A stretch of DNA of 48,843 bases from CAZEAC01 sp964510065 (GTDB lineage Bacteria > Bdellovibrionota_C > UBA2361 > CAIXSY01): contig CAZEAC010000031.1 in the NCBI GenBank assembly GCA_964510065.1, positions 1-48,843 of the forward strand, written 5' to 3'. Positions 7,989 to 16,362 of the stretch are shown piece after piece (position 1 is the stretch's first letter; the number at the start of each line of letters is the position of its first letter). A program made the translations under genes and the position numbers. The notes under the pieces are model-generated. The model was not told the DNA's origin and searched no databases. It saw only the letters and a program-made list of their open reading frames with translations.

Positions 7989-8477
7989 CTATGCACTAGG
8001 ATCGATAAGGAAAAGTACCTCGCCATATTCGACGACTTTTCCATCGGGCAGCAAAATTTTCTCTACCTTGCCACTACACGGAGATTCAATTTCGTTCATC
8101 AATTTCATCGCTTCGATGATACAGAGCGTCTCTCCCTTTTTAATTGTGTCGCCCTCTTTCACAAACGGATCGGAATCCGGCGCCGGTTTCCTGTAAAATG
8201 TCCCCACAATCGGAGACTCAACCTTGGTAAATCTTCCCATGTCGATAGCGACCGGCGCGGGAGCAACCACGCCCGCCGAGCTTGGAATTGCTTGGCCATT
8301 AAGCGCCCCAACGATTGCGTGCTCAACTACCGGCTGGCTCCCGGGGTGAATACCGCGAGGTGCGTGCAGCTGCCCGCGGGTTAACTTGATATGACTTCCG
8401 TCCTGATCAAGTTCAAGCTCGGTAATGTCGGAGCCCTTCAGTACGCCAATGAGATGCTCTAAGTCCTTGATATTCAT
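7989..8477 (-). CDS. accB: Acetyl-CoA carboxylase biotin carboxyl carrier protein
   Basis: This 162-residue protein has a short N-terminal helix (MNIKDLEHLIGVLKGSDITELELDQDG, split by me into start and LELDQDG region), an Ala/Pro-rich linker (about 55-80), and a C-terminal biotinyl domain. The biotinyl domain carries EAMKLMNE, whose lysine is the site of biotin attachment, and closes with VVEYGEVLFLIDP. GAGGAA lies about 9 nt before the ATG and supports the start. It is the first gene of a unit with accC, the DUF1573 gene and the J-domain gene. About 100 bp separate it from the small upstream gene, which leaves room for its own promoter, though none is obvious. Confidence 0.96.
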   Translation of the reverse strand: MNIKDLEHLIGVLKGSDITELELDQDGSHIKLTRGQLHAPRGIHPGSQPVVEHAIVGALNGQAIPSSAGVVAPAPVAIDMGRFTKVESPIVGTFYRKPAPDSDPFVKEGDTIKKGETLCIIEAMKLMNEIESPCSGKVEKILLPDGKVVEYGEVLFLIDPSA

Positions 8478-8579
8478 CGAATATTCCTCTTTTGCGGCCT
8501 TGATTCTTGCATACTTGAGAGGCGAATTCTACTGCTCGAATTAGAACATTCTGCGCAAGCGCCTGCCCTCAGAACAGAA

Positions 8580-8984
8580 CTACTTCTCGATAAGCTCGAT
8601 ATCGTCAAAATTTAGCTCGGCCTCAGCAACAAGCGAATCTAGATTGCTAGTCTTTACGCTGGAGGAAGTGCCGCCAGTTGAGGCCGCGGGCCGCACATCA
8701 AGCTTATCGGCGAGCTTTTGAAGTGCGGTATTGTCTGGCAGAGCCACACAAAGCTGCTCTATCTCACGCTGTGCGAACGGAACAAAGCCTTTTTGCAAAA
8801 ACGCACGGGCAAGCACGAGCCTTCCTTTAAAACAGCTTGGATTCGACGAAAGGCCGGCAAGGCAAACTTCGATTGTCTCGCTAAGCTTACCTTCACCTCG
8901 AAGCTGCTCAGCGAGATCTGCAAATGCCGGGTTTCCTGGATCTTCGGCAATACTCTCCCATAACTCGTTCGTACTCTTTGCCAT
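8580..8984 (-). CDS. Small tetratricopeptide-like protein
   Basis: The 134-residue protein has no signal peptide. Residues 8-80 form helical pairs with tetratricopeptide spacing (NPAFADLAEQLRGEGKL, then FKGRLVLARAFLQKGF with its Ala/Gly pattern, then AQREIEQLCVALPDN), about two repeats. A Ser/Thr-rich linker and an acidic C-terminus (ELNFDDIELIEK) follow, which looks like a short linear binding tail. AGGGGA lies about 9 nt before the ATG. The poly-T part of the terminator of the preceding lipoprotein gene overlaps this leader. Its place between the pilus genes and accB gives no firm functional clue. Likely a cytoplasmic protein-binding module. Confidence 0.7.
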   Translation of the reverse strand: MAKSTNELWESIAEDPGNPAFADLAEQLRGEGKLSETIEVCLAGLSSNPSCFKGRLVLARAFLQKGFVPFAQREIEQLCVALPDNTALQKLADKLDVRPAASTGGTSSSVKTSNLDSLVAEAELNFDDIELIEK

Positions 8985-8996
8985 TGGAAAATCCCC

Positions 8997-9030
8997 TAAA
9001 AATTAGAAGGGCCCGCTGACGCAGGCCCCT
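8997..9030 (-). terminator. Rho-independent terminator
   Basis: On the minus strand an 8-bp stem (GGGCCTGC with GCGGGCCC, one G-T pair) closes a GTCA loop and is followed by TTCTAATTTTTAGG. It lies about 42 nt after the stop of the large lipoprotein gene at 9072 and would end the pilus/lipoprotein transcript. The T-rich tail overlaps the leader of the next gene. Confidence 0.75.
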
Positions 9031-9071
9031 CCAAAGCATTCCAACTTCAAATGCGTATTCCCTCGTGAACT

Positions 9072-10109
9072 TTAGCACTCATCAAAGCTATCGAGGTCGA
9101 CGGTCACTGTTCTGGACACTCTAAAGCTTCCAATATCAGGATCGCCGCTATTCATATTAAAGGTCAATGTAATGCTATAGGTGCCTGCGACAACCGATGG
9201 ATTTCCCGCGGCGATATAGCTCTTATCAGAGCTTGCTCCAGCAGCCGCATTAAGGAATATTCCGCTGAAATCACCCTCACCATCAGGATCTATATCGAAA
9301 TTAGAACCGGTAACTTCGATTGTTGAAGATCTCGCGGCAACAACGTTGGTAGTTACATTGGTAACAACATAGCTATACGACTCCACAGTAACCGTTGAAG
9401 AGGAGCCATTTTTCACTTTGAAATCAATGTAGTGATTACCAAACGGCTCGGGCTGATTCCCTGCCGTCTGATCGTCGCAATCCGCAATCTGATCGATGTC
9501 AATATCAGGTGAGTTCTCGCCATTCGCCGCATTTCTAAATGCAATATCAAGAACAGCGACGCTATCAAGCGTATTACCATCCGGATCGCCGTCATCGCCA
9601 ACACCGCCCGTGCCGTTACCGATGCCGCCGCCGCTTGCGCCGGGGAAGCCTGTAAATCCACCTGGCCGATCACCTTCGCAAATGATCGTCACGAACTGAC
9701 GTAAGCCAGCACCAATCGGCAAACGGCAACCGATCATTAAGCTTCCTGGGTCTTCGCAACCTACCTTACCACTCATCTGTCCATTTGAGTCGGTAAGCTC
9801 AGTGCCACTGGTCGGCTCTACAATTGCCAAGCCCTCTTCGGTATCACAGCTTACCTGAATATTTTCGACCGGCGCCCCGGCTGCATTACGAACATGCACT
9901 CGGAAGCCTGTGACATCACCAACTGAAAGATTAGTCTCATTGACATCAAGATCGATAGTTCCGATCGTGTCGGGTCCCGCGACAAAACCGCCACCAGAAT
10001 CCTCATCTTCGCCCCCGCCAGTTGAACCCGTGCAGCCCGCAATCAGCGCTCCGAGGGCAAGTCCAGTGATAGTCGCAATGCCAAACCTGTTGAATCTCCC
10101 CGTTATCAT
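9072..10109 (-). CDS. Putative outer-membrane lipoprotein with Ig-like domain
   Basis: This 345-residue protein has a lipoprotein signal peptide ending in the lipobox LIAGC (Cys about residue 26), so the mature protein should be lipid-anchored. A Gly/Asp/Glu-rich spacer follows. Residues about 48-145 resemble a bacterial Ig-like (Big) domain (LSVGDVTGFRVHVRNAAGAPVENI is its typical run, seen over about 60-83), with paired cysteines. Next comes a glycine-rich linker (about 155-175) and a second beta-rich domain to the end (VTVESYSYVVTN, about 236). AAGGA lies upstream of the ATG. It is the last gene of the pilus locus before a good terminator. A role in surface adhesion or pilus accessory function is inferred from position only. 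Confidence 0.68.
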   Translation of the reverse strand: MITGRFNRFGIATITGLALGALIAGCTGSTGGGEDEDSGGGFVAGPDTIGTIDLDVNETNLSVGDVTGFRVHVRNAAGAPVENIQVSCDTEEGLAIVEPTSGTELTDSNGQMSGKVGCEDPGSLMIGCRLPIGAGLRQFVTIICEGDRPGGFTGFPGASGGGIGNGTGGVGDDGDPDGNTLDSVAVLDIAFRNAANGENSPDIDIDQIADCDDQTAGNQPEPFGNHYIDFKVKNGSSSTVTVESYSYVVTNVTTNVVAARSSTIEVTGSNFDIDPDGEGDFSGIFLNAAAGASSDKSYIAAGNPSVVAGTYSITLTFNMNSGDPDIGSFRVSRTVTVDLDSFDEC

Positions 10110-10192
10110 GGTGTCATTCCTTCTTTTTAACTTTCGTAATCTCTACTTCCAGCCGCCGTAATCGGCATCCTTTAAAAAAACCAGCGAACTAC

Positions 10193-10891
10193 TTAAAGAC
10201 CAGCAAGTGCCTCATCGGTTGCTACTTCATCTGCCGCTGCAGCATCCTCTTCGCTTCCGGTGCTTGGAGGTATCACATTATCAGGAGTAACTCTTACAAT
10301 TAGGGTCTGTGGATTTGTCTCCAAAGTATCGCCAGCTGAAGTAACGCCACGACCAATTGTGGTGACTTCTAGGTCGAATGGAGGCTCCGGCAGAAGCCCG
10401 CGATTCAGATTAAGCCAGGCGCGAATCTGAGACGGAACGATTGAGATAGTAAGATAAACACTATTTTCGGTTGGACCTGCCCCTGGAGGTAAGCTTGAGT
10501 CACCCTCATCTTCAGTTGCGGGATTCGCTCCGAGTGTGCCAGCAAGCGGCGCAGAGGTCGAGGGCGGCTGCGCCTGTGCGCCAGGTACCACAAATGAATA
10601 GTATAATCTCTGTAGTCGAACGAACTGGCCTACAAGATTGTTTTCAAATCCAGCTGCCACGAACGTGTCGCCAGAAGCTCCTGCGAACTCGTCAGTCGCT
10701 TCCGAAAGTGGCATTATCACTCCACTAACGCCGACATCTTTCTGGATAGTAATTTTACCGTCTTCGTCAATATCAATACTAAAGTAGCCCAGGTGGAGGA
10801 ACGAAACTCCCTGGTCATTATTACTTACGCTTCCGCAGCCAATGACAAAACCCAGAAGGAGTAGTCCTAATACTAATCTTACCTTGTTCAT
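10193..10891 (-). CDS. Lipoprotein downstream of the pilus secretin
   Basis: From the ATG at 10891, chosen for GAGGAG upstream and for the signal peptide, the protein is 232 residues. The signal ends in the lipobox FVIGC (Cys about residue 19). The mature part has a short beta-rich region, a Pro/Gly-rich spacer (about 115-140), a second beta region (SVYLTISIVPSQIRAWLNL), and an acidic, Ala-rich tail. It follows pilQ by about 70 bp and precedes another lipoprotein, so it is probably part of the pilus transcript. It does not show the PilP pattern that I know, but it could fill that lipoprotein role since no pilP is present between pilO and pilQ. Function uncertain. Confidence 0.62.
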   Translation of the reverse strand: MNKVRLVLGLLLLGFVIGCGSVSNNDQGVSFLHLGYFSIDIDEDGKITIQKDVGVSGVIMPLSEATDEFAGASGDTFVAAGFENNLVGQFVRLQRLYYSFVVPGAQAQPPSTSAPLAGTLGANPATEDEGDSSLPPGAGPTENSVYLTISIVPSQIRAWLNLNRGLLPEPPFDLEVTTIGRGVTSAGDTLETNPQTLIVRVTPDNVIPPSTGSEEDAAAADEVATDEALAGL

Positions 10892-10961
10892 ACTCTCGCT
10901 CCTCAACCCTTTGTTCTTAGTAGAAATACTTTTTAATTCCTTTCGTTTAACCACTCAGCGA

Positions 10962-13565
10962 TTATGACTTTGCCCTCATCGCGGCATCATCGAAGCTGCC
11001 CTCGATAATCCGAGGAGTCAGGAAGAACAGAAGCTCTTCATCGCTGTTATTAACCTTGGTGTTTCTGAACAGGGTTCCGACAACCGGAATATCCTTTAAG
11101 AATGGCACACCTCGTACAGTATCGTTGTCCGATATCTTGTAGATTCCACCCATCGCGAAGGTCTGGCCACTTGATACAAGTACCGTGGAGTTAGCGCTTC
11201 GCTCGATCTCCGCCGGAATCGCGTCGCCACCGAGCGGTGGTCCAAGCGTGCTAGACTTGGCGGTAATATCAAGGAGCACGTAGTAGTCAGGCGATGCCTG
11301 CGGAGTCACATCGAGTACAATACCAACTTCAACAACTTCCGTGGCGACATTGCTTTGGCCATTCGCAGTAGCACCCTGACCAGTCGCAACCGAAAGTCCG
11401 CCGCTTGGAAGCTTGATGCGGAATTTGGTCACGCTCTTAATAGTCGCAGGCTTGTTGTTGGTAGTAGCCACAGACGGTCGGCTCACTACACGAACTCGGC
11501 CCTCGGACTCAAGCGCCGAGATAAGGGCACCGACACTCTTTGTGCCATCGGCACTACCTAGGACGATACCAATCGCGGCACCAGTCTGATCGGTTCCACC
11601 AACCGCCGCCGGAAAGCTGGATACGCTGCCACCGATACTCGGATTGTTACCACCGATCACAATGCTATTCGGGAAGTTCCAGCCAGTCGGATTGCCCGTT
11701 GCGGGAGAACGAATAATGTCGAAGTCAAATTCCGCACCGAGATCACGCAAGAGCGAACGGTTCGACTCAACAATCTGTGTCTCGAGGAGAATTTGCGGAG
11801 TACGAAGATCCAGCTTCGAAATGAGCCGCGCTACATTCTTCAAGCCATTCTGAATATCTTTGATAATCAGCTGATTCGTGCGCTCATCGTAGGCAACTGA
11901 GCCGCGTTCGCTAAGCACTGTTTCAACAAGCGGCTTAAGGTCTGCAGCCTTTGCGTAACTTACGCGGGCATACTCAACTTTCAGCGGCTGAATTTCAGTG
12001 TCGCTAATTTGAAGCTGGCGAAGATCTTCACGCTCTTTACGAAGCTTCTCTACAGGAGCGATACGAACAACATTGCCCTCTTGTACCTTATCAAGACCAT
12101 TGGTCTTTAAGATAACATCAAGAGCCTGATCCCATGGGACGTCAATTAAGCGCAGAGTAATTTTGCCGGTGACATCTTCGCTGGCGATGATGTTGAGGTT
12201 TGATACCTCGGCAATAATTCTCAGGGCGTTATCGATATCAGTGTCTTGAAGGTCGAGAGAGATCAACCGTCCGATATACTGGGGCTTTTCCTCTAACAGC
12301 GCTCCAAGATCCTCTCCTGAGGTCGTGGTGGCTGTATCACTTGATGCAGCGGCTGGCTCAGTTTTGCTTTCAGTCTTCGCTGGCTCAGCTTTTTCAACTT
12401 TGTCGCTTTTCGCTGGCTCAGCTTTCGGTTCCTCTGCTCCTTCAGGAGCCAGCTGAGCACGAACGTCGTCGGTATCGATTGTGTTTGCATTAATCGCGTT
12501 ACTGCTAAACACACCAAGCAACAGACGGTTGCCCGCAGTCTTTGTTTCAAGATCACTGAGGCTGGTCGTAAAAATACGAAGCGCTACGTCATTGCCCTCT
12601 GCGACTGGTCGTACGGAGCGAATTGCGCCACTTGATGGAGGAGCAAGTAGCGTCATCGCTGCATTCGCATCAAGCTTTGAATTACGAAGTGTCAACACAT
12701 ATTCAGTCGGCGCGGTCTTCTTTAATTCATGCTCAGGGCTGCTACCGGCAATTTCCGCAACCATCATATTGCCGCCCGCAGGAGCATTTTCAATTGCAAT
12801 GCTCGAAACTGTCGACGCTGCAGCGTCAGAAGTAATAGTATCAGTGCTATCAGCGACAGGTACTATGTCGCTGGCCTGCGAAGGCTCGCTCGAGTCCGCG
12901 ATTACTGATTCAGCAGCTTGGCTCGGCGAAGCAGCCTCTGCGCTCATGCGTGGAGCCGCGGCCCCTTCAGCTCCAACAGTAAGCACGAGTGAACCGTTAT
13001 CAAGCGCAACGCCATGTTTAAGCGAGCTGTCACCAATGAGATCGAGCACAACTCGATTCTTACCTGGGTGCGAACCTACACGAACCGATGAAATATATTC
13101 GGAGTCTTCAGTTGAGAACTGTTTATTAACGGGGGTCTTTTGGTTGAGTAGATCCACCACGATCCTTTCGGGATTGTGAAGGCGGCTCACCGTATAATCC
13201 TTAGTCGAAAGATCTCTGCCAATAACAACCTGGTTAGCAGAGCTACCTTCAATGAGCTCTATTCCGATAGACTTGTCGCTTCCCGACATCAGGATTCGAG
13301 ATGAGGCAGTCTGAGTCGTAGACTCAGCTTGCTGAGCGCTATCCGCGCCAATCTCAGCGTTGGCACTCGCATCGCCAATCGCACCTGCTTCTTGACCCGC
13401 CACCGATGCTGTCGCATCAGCAGTGCCTTCTTCCGAAGCCCCCATAACCGGTTCGACACCCGCAGTCTGGTCGACTGAAGATTGTCCCACCGGTGAGCAC
13501 CCGAAAGAAAGTGAGATTGAAGCACATAAAAACAGATTCCGCCAAAGCCGCGCGGTTAAGTCCAT
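10962..13565 (-). CDS. pilQ: Type IV pilus secretin PilQ
   Basis: The 867-residue product (ATG at 13565, preceded by AAGGGAG) has a signal peptide with a lipobox-like LSFGC. Two AMIN-type domains that bind peptidoglycan follow (about 85-190 and 270-360), separated by Ala/Ser-rich linkers. A Lys/Glu/Ala-rich linker leads to the STN domain (ISLDLQDTDIDNALRIIAEV, about 445) and a secretin N1-type domain (LKPLVETVLSERGSVAYDE). The C-terminal secretin beta-barrel carries VVSRPSVATTNNKPA and the closing VPFLKDIPVVGTLF. It forms the outer-membrane pore through which the pilus passes. It lies 266 bp after pilO, with a candidate promoter in between. Confidence 0.95.
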   Translation of the reverse strand: MDLTARLWRNLFLCASISLSFGCSPVGQSSVDQTAGVEPVMGASEEGTADATASVAGQEAGAIGDASANAEIGADSAQQAESTTQTASSRILMSGSDKSIGIELIEGSSANQVVIGRDLSTKDYTVSRLHNPERIVVDLLNQKTPVNKQFSTEDSEYISSVRVGSHPGKNRVVLDLIGDSSLKHGVALDNGSLVLTVGAEGAAAPRMSAEAASPSQAAESVIADSSEPSQASDIVPVADSTDTITSDAAASTVSSIAIENAPAGGNMMVAEIAGSSPEHELKKTAPTEYVLTLRNSKLDANAAMTLLAPPSSGAIRSVRPVAEGNDVALRIFTTSLSDLETKTAGNRLLLGVFSSNAINANTIDTDDVRAQLAPEGAEEPKAEPAKSDKVEKAEPAKTESKTEPAAASSDTATTTSGEDLGALLEEKPQYIGRLISLDLQDTDIDNALRIIAEVSNLNIIASEDVTGKITLRLIDVPWDQALDVILKTNGLDKVQEGNVVRIAPVEKLRKEREDLRQLQISDTEIQPLKVEYARVSYAKAADLKPLVETVLSERGSVAYDERTNQLIIKDIQNGLKNVARLISKLDLRTPQILLETQIVESNRSLLRDLGAEFDFDIIRSPATGNPTGWNFPNSIVIGGNNPSIGGSVSSFPAAVGGTDQTGAAIGIVLGSADGTKSVGALISALESEGRVRVVSRPSVATTNNKPATIKSVTKFRIKLPSGGLSVATGQGATANGQSNVATEVVEVGIVLDVTPQASPDYYVLLDITAKSSTLGPPLGGDAIPAEIERSANSTVLVSSGQTFAMGGIYKISDNDTVRGVPFLKDIPVVGTLFRNTKVNNSDEELLFFLTPRIIEGSFDDAAMRAKS

Positions 13566-13720
13566 GGATTTCTCCCTTTCACTAACTTTAATAAACACAA
13601 CCGAAACCTTCTGTCGGAAATAAATTTCCGACCCTGCACTCGCCGAACCACAAACCCCCTTGGCCGACGTAACTTAGTTCAAGCTAATTTGAACAATCAC
13701 TCTCGCTGATCAACCCCTCA

Positions 13721-13749
13721 ATACAACTGATTTTATTTAGAGGTGTCAA
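13721..13749 (-). promoter_or_regulatory. Candidate promoter of pilQ
   Basis: In the gap between pilO and pilQ the minus strand shows a perfect -35 TTGACA (13744-13749), a 17-nt spacer and TTGTAT (13721-13726). It would give a leader of about 150 nt before pilQ. The -10 is weak, so this is a moderate call. It would let the secretin and lipoproteins be expressed separately from pilMNO. Confidence 0.4.
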
Positions 13750-13831
13750 TACGATTTCTACTTTCATTGGATGCCGATCGCTCAGAACAGATCCAAAATA
13801 AATCATCAACCATTCAACGAATAACGTTTTA

Positions 13832-14452
13832 TTATCTTCTCCTCTTCTTCTGGGCATCCTCAGTTGGAGACTTAATTCTTTCGCTCTCCTCCAAATATCG
13901 AAACGTCGTTGCAGTGCAATCTGCCTTTAACGTAATAAGCTGCTCCGTAATTTTCGGCTCCCGCAAAACGATGTTGTCAATATTAACAATTCTGTTCAAA
14001 TGCCCAACCTCGTCAAAAAATGACGCGACCTGATGAAAAGATCCTTCAACCACCACAGAAACCGGGACTCGCGCATAAAAATCCCTGAACTCTTCCGGTG
14101 AAGGCTTGAAAAGTCCGACCTCAAGACCGGCCTTACGCGCCAACGTCGAGACCTGCTCCAAAAGATCGGGGATCTCCTTTTTGTCCGGCAATTCTTGCAA
14201 TGCAATCTTGAGCTTAACCTCGAGCACCTTCACCTCAGCGCGTATCCGCTTCAAATCTCTGGCTATTCGCTTCTCTTGCGCGATTTTCGTGTTAAGCTCT
14301 TCAATCTTAGTTTCTAGCTTCGTCTGCTCTTCAACTTTCTCTTTGTAGAAGAACTGCCAAAACATGTAAGTAAAAAACAGCAACGATCCAACCCAGAATG
14401 CGATTTTGTGGCTGAGCGGGCGTTCAATTATATTTTCAAGCGCAGCATGCAT
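13832..14452 (-). CDS. pilO: Type IV pilus inner-membrane protein PilO
   Basis: This 206-residue protein has a cytoplasmic N-terminus, one membrane segment (IAFWVGSLLFFTYMFWQFFY, about 17-36), a long periplasmic coiled coil rich in Lys and Glu (about 40-90), and then a ferredoxin-like fold (about 95-185) containing DLLEQVSTLARKAGLEVGLF and VPVSVVVEGSFHQVASFFDE, both typical PilO runs. PilO pairs with PilN in the alignment complex that links the inner-membrane motor to the secretin. It begins 8 bp after pilN. The extreme C-terminus is basic (KKRRR). No pilP follows it, which is unusual for this locus. Confidence 0.9.
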   Translation of the reverse strand: MHAALENIIERPLSHKIAFWVGSLLFFTYMFWQFFYKEKVEEQTKLETKIEELNTKIAQEKRIARDLKRIRAEVKVLEVKLKIALQELPDKKEIPDLLEQVSTLARKAGLEVGLFKPSPEEFRDFYARVPVSVVVEGSFHQVASFFDEVGHLNRIVNIDNIVLREPKITEQLITLKADCTATTFRYLEESERIKSPTEDAQKKRRR

Positions 14453-14460
14453 AATTCAGA

Positions 14461-15054
14461 TTATCCCTGCTTACTTCGAGACACGGCTTCAGCTGCCGCC
14501 TTGGTCGCTGATTTTCCGGCGTAATTTACCTTCGCTTGCAACGTGAACTGTTTTATCGAAATTCCCTTGTGATCCACCTTGCGCGACTCGCCAAGCTCAA
14601 TGGTCTCGAAGAAATCCGACTTTTCTAAATTTTTCATGAACGTGGTGATGGTTTGGTTGTCCAACGCCAACCCGGTTATGTTCATTAAATTCTGACTTTC
14701 TTTAACGTCGACTACCCATGCTTTCTCGGGAATCGAGAGATTAAGATCGTCCATCACCCGAACCGGTCCCATCTTGCTCTTTTTGAGCATTGCGATAATT
14801 GAGGTCTTTTCTGCCAGCTCCTTCTTCTTCGCCTCGAGCTCGCGAACTTCTTTGGTAGTTTCTTGCAACGATGCAAGGCTCTTTTCCAAGCTCTTTTGCT
14901 CCTGCGTCATTGACTCTATCGAAGAATTTGCTCGCACTTGAAGCAGCGTAAAAACAAGGAAAAACGCAAGCACAGAAAGCCCGTACCCTAACAGAAGCCA
15001 AATGCCTGAAGTGTCGACTACTGTTTCATCGCCAAGGAGGTTAATCTTAATCAT
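14461..15054 (-). CDS. pilN: Type IV pilus assembly protein PilN
   Basis: The 197-residue protein begins MIKINLLGDE, the conserved cytoplasmic peptide of PilN that docks onto PilM. A membrane segment follows (about 17-40, LLLGYGLSVLAFFLVFTLLQ), then a periplasmic coiled coil (QKSLEKSLASLQETTKEVRE) and a ferredoxin-like domain containing the run WVVDVKESQNLMNITGLALD. It sits 9 bp after pilM and 8 bp before pilO, with AGGGAGG just upstream of its ATG. With PilM and PilO it builds the inner-membrane alignment platform. Length and motif order are standard. Confidence 0.92.
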   Translation of the reverse strand: MIKINLLGDETVVDTSGIWLLLGYGLSVLAFFLVFTLLQVRANSSIESMTQEQKSLEKSLASLQETTKEVRELEAKKKELAEKTSIIAMLKKSKMGPVRVMDDLNLSIPEKAWVVDVKESQNLMNITGLALDNQTITTFMKNLEKSDFFETIELGESRKVDHKGISIKQFTLQAKVNYAGKSATKAAAEAVSRSKQG

Positions 15055-15063
15055 GCGCCCTCC

Positions 15064-16152
15064 CTAATCCTGATCCCACGACATTTTATCGCCAGGCTGA
15101 CGCGTGCCCATACCAACGCATATCCCCATGAACGGCGAAAGATCTTTTAGATATTGCGCGTCAAAGTTGCTGCCGCAATCTATTGCAGTCAGCGGATCGA
15201 GGCTGACACACTCAATTCCGGTTTTCTCAGCAATTTCACGGCCGATGCCAGGAACAAGCGTGCCCCCGCCGCAGATGTAAATTTGATCAATTCCCTCTTC
15301 GGCACCCGAGGCATTCCAGAAAAAGCTAAGCTGGCGATTAAATTCCGACGCGACATACTCAACGTTTTTATCAAGAATTTCCTGCGTCGCTGCGGCATGG
15401 TTACCGCGATCGCTATTTGGACGCTTCAAGCTTTCTGCGACATCCACCGGAACTCCAAGTTCCGTCATCAATGCATCAGTAAAAACTCTTCCACCCACGG
15501 GAATATCTCCAGTGAACAGCGAATTACCTTCTTTGCAGATGTTAATTGCTGAATAACGGGCACCCATGTTGATAAGTGCCGTCGTCTTCGCACCAATATT
15601 CGGCACTGCCATCTCGAACATATTCTGCAACGCAAAGTGATCAATATCAACCACTGCGGTCTCAAGACCAGCGAGTCCCAGGCAGCTCATGTAGCTGTCG
15701 ATGATCTCCGTCTTTACCGCGACCACCAAGACCTCGAGCTGGTTTTTTCCGGCGTTTCCAATGACATGGTAGTCGAGCCGAACAGCATCGATACTGTGCG
15801 GAATAATATTCGCCGCCTCGTATTGAATATTGTCGCCCAACTCATCGGGAGGAAGCTTCTGAGTTTTGATTTTCTTGGTGAAAACCGCTGGCGCGGGCAT
15901 CGCCACGACAGTGCGCTTATCGCTAATAGAATTCGCCTCAAGCAGCGCGGTTACCTGCTCGGCTACTTTCTCCGGCTTTGCAATTACATTGTTAGTGAAG
16001 ATTTCCCCGGCAAGCGGGGACATTCCGATATTAAGCAAGCGCGGCTTATCGCCGGAGATATCAAGCTCCAATAGCTTTACCGAAGTCGCGCCGATATCAA
16101 TCGCGATTAGCGACTCCTGCTTACGAAAAAGTCCTTGCAAATTCTCTAACAT
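15064..16152 (-). CDS. pilM: Type IV pilus actin-like ATPase PilM
   Basis: From the ATG at 16152 the protein is 362 residues and begins MLENLQGLFRKQESLIAIDIG, matching PilM; a longer upstream frame has no support. It shows the actin/FtsA-type phosphate loop IAIDIGATSVKLLEL (about 15-29), a second nucleotide loop ALINMGARYSAINI (about 193), and an adenosine-binding run ICGGGTLVPGIGREIAEKTG (about 302). PilM is cytoplasmic and binds the PilN N-terminal peptide. It is the first gene of pilMNO. The upstream gap to divergent priA (210 bp) must hold promoters for both, but only A/T-rich stretches without clear boxes are visible. Confidence 0.94.
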   Translation of the reverse strand: MLENLQGLFRKQESLIAIDIGATSVKLLELDISGDKPRLLNIGMSPLAGEIFTNNVIAKPEKVAEQVTALLEANSISDKRTVVAMPAPAVFTKKIKTQKLPPDELGDNIQYEAANIIPHSIDAVRLDYHVIGNAGKNQLEVLVVAVKTEIIDSYMSCLGLAGLETAVVDIDHFALQNMFEMAVPNIGAKTTALINMGARYSAINICKEGNSLFTGDIPVGGRVFTDALMTELGVPVDVAESLKRPNSDRGNHAAATQEILDKNVEYVASEFNRQLSFFWNASGAEEGIDQIYICGGGTLVPGIGREIAEKTGIECVSLDPLTAIDCGSNFDAQYLKDLSPFMGICVGMGTRQPGDKMSWDQD

Positions 16153-16362
16153 GTGACACTTATGATGCTCTTCTCGGGAAATTGTAACAAGATAGTTTGC
16201 GGAAACGCAGTTATACACGCAACGCTTTGCGGCTCGCGCTTGCTCTATAAAATATCGAAAACCATTCTACATACTCATGCAGCCACATCAGTGAATGAAT
16301 GAGGCATTACTAATTTTCTTTCCCAGCCCCATTTTTTCAGGCTATTCTCGATAGTTTTAGTT

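Noticed and set aside
12481..13179. A 232-codon frame antisense to pilQ
   Set aside because: It is antisense to well-supported AMIN domains of PilQ and has no homology that I can see.
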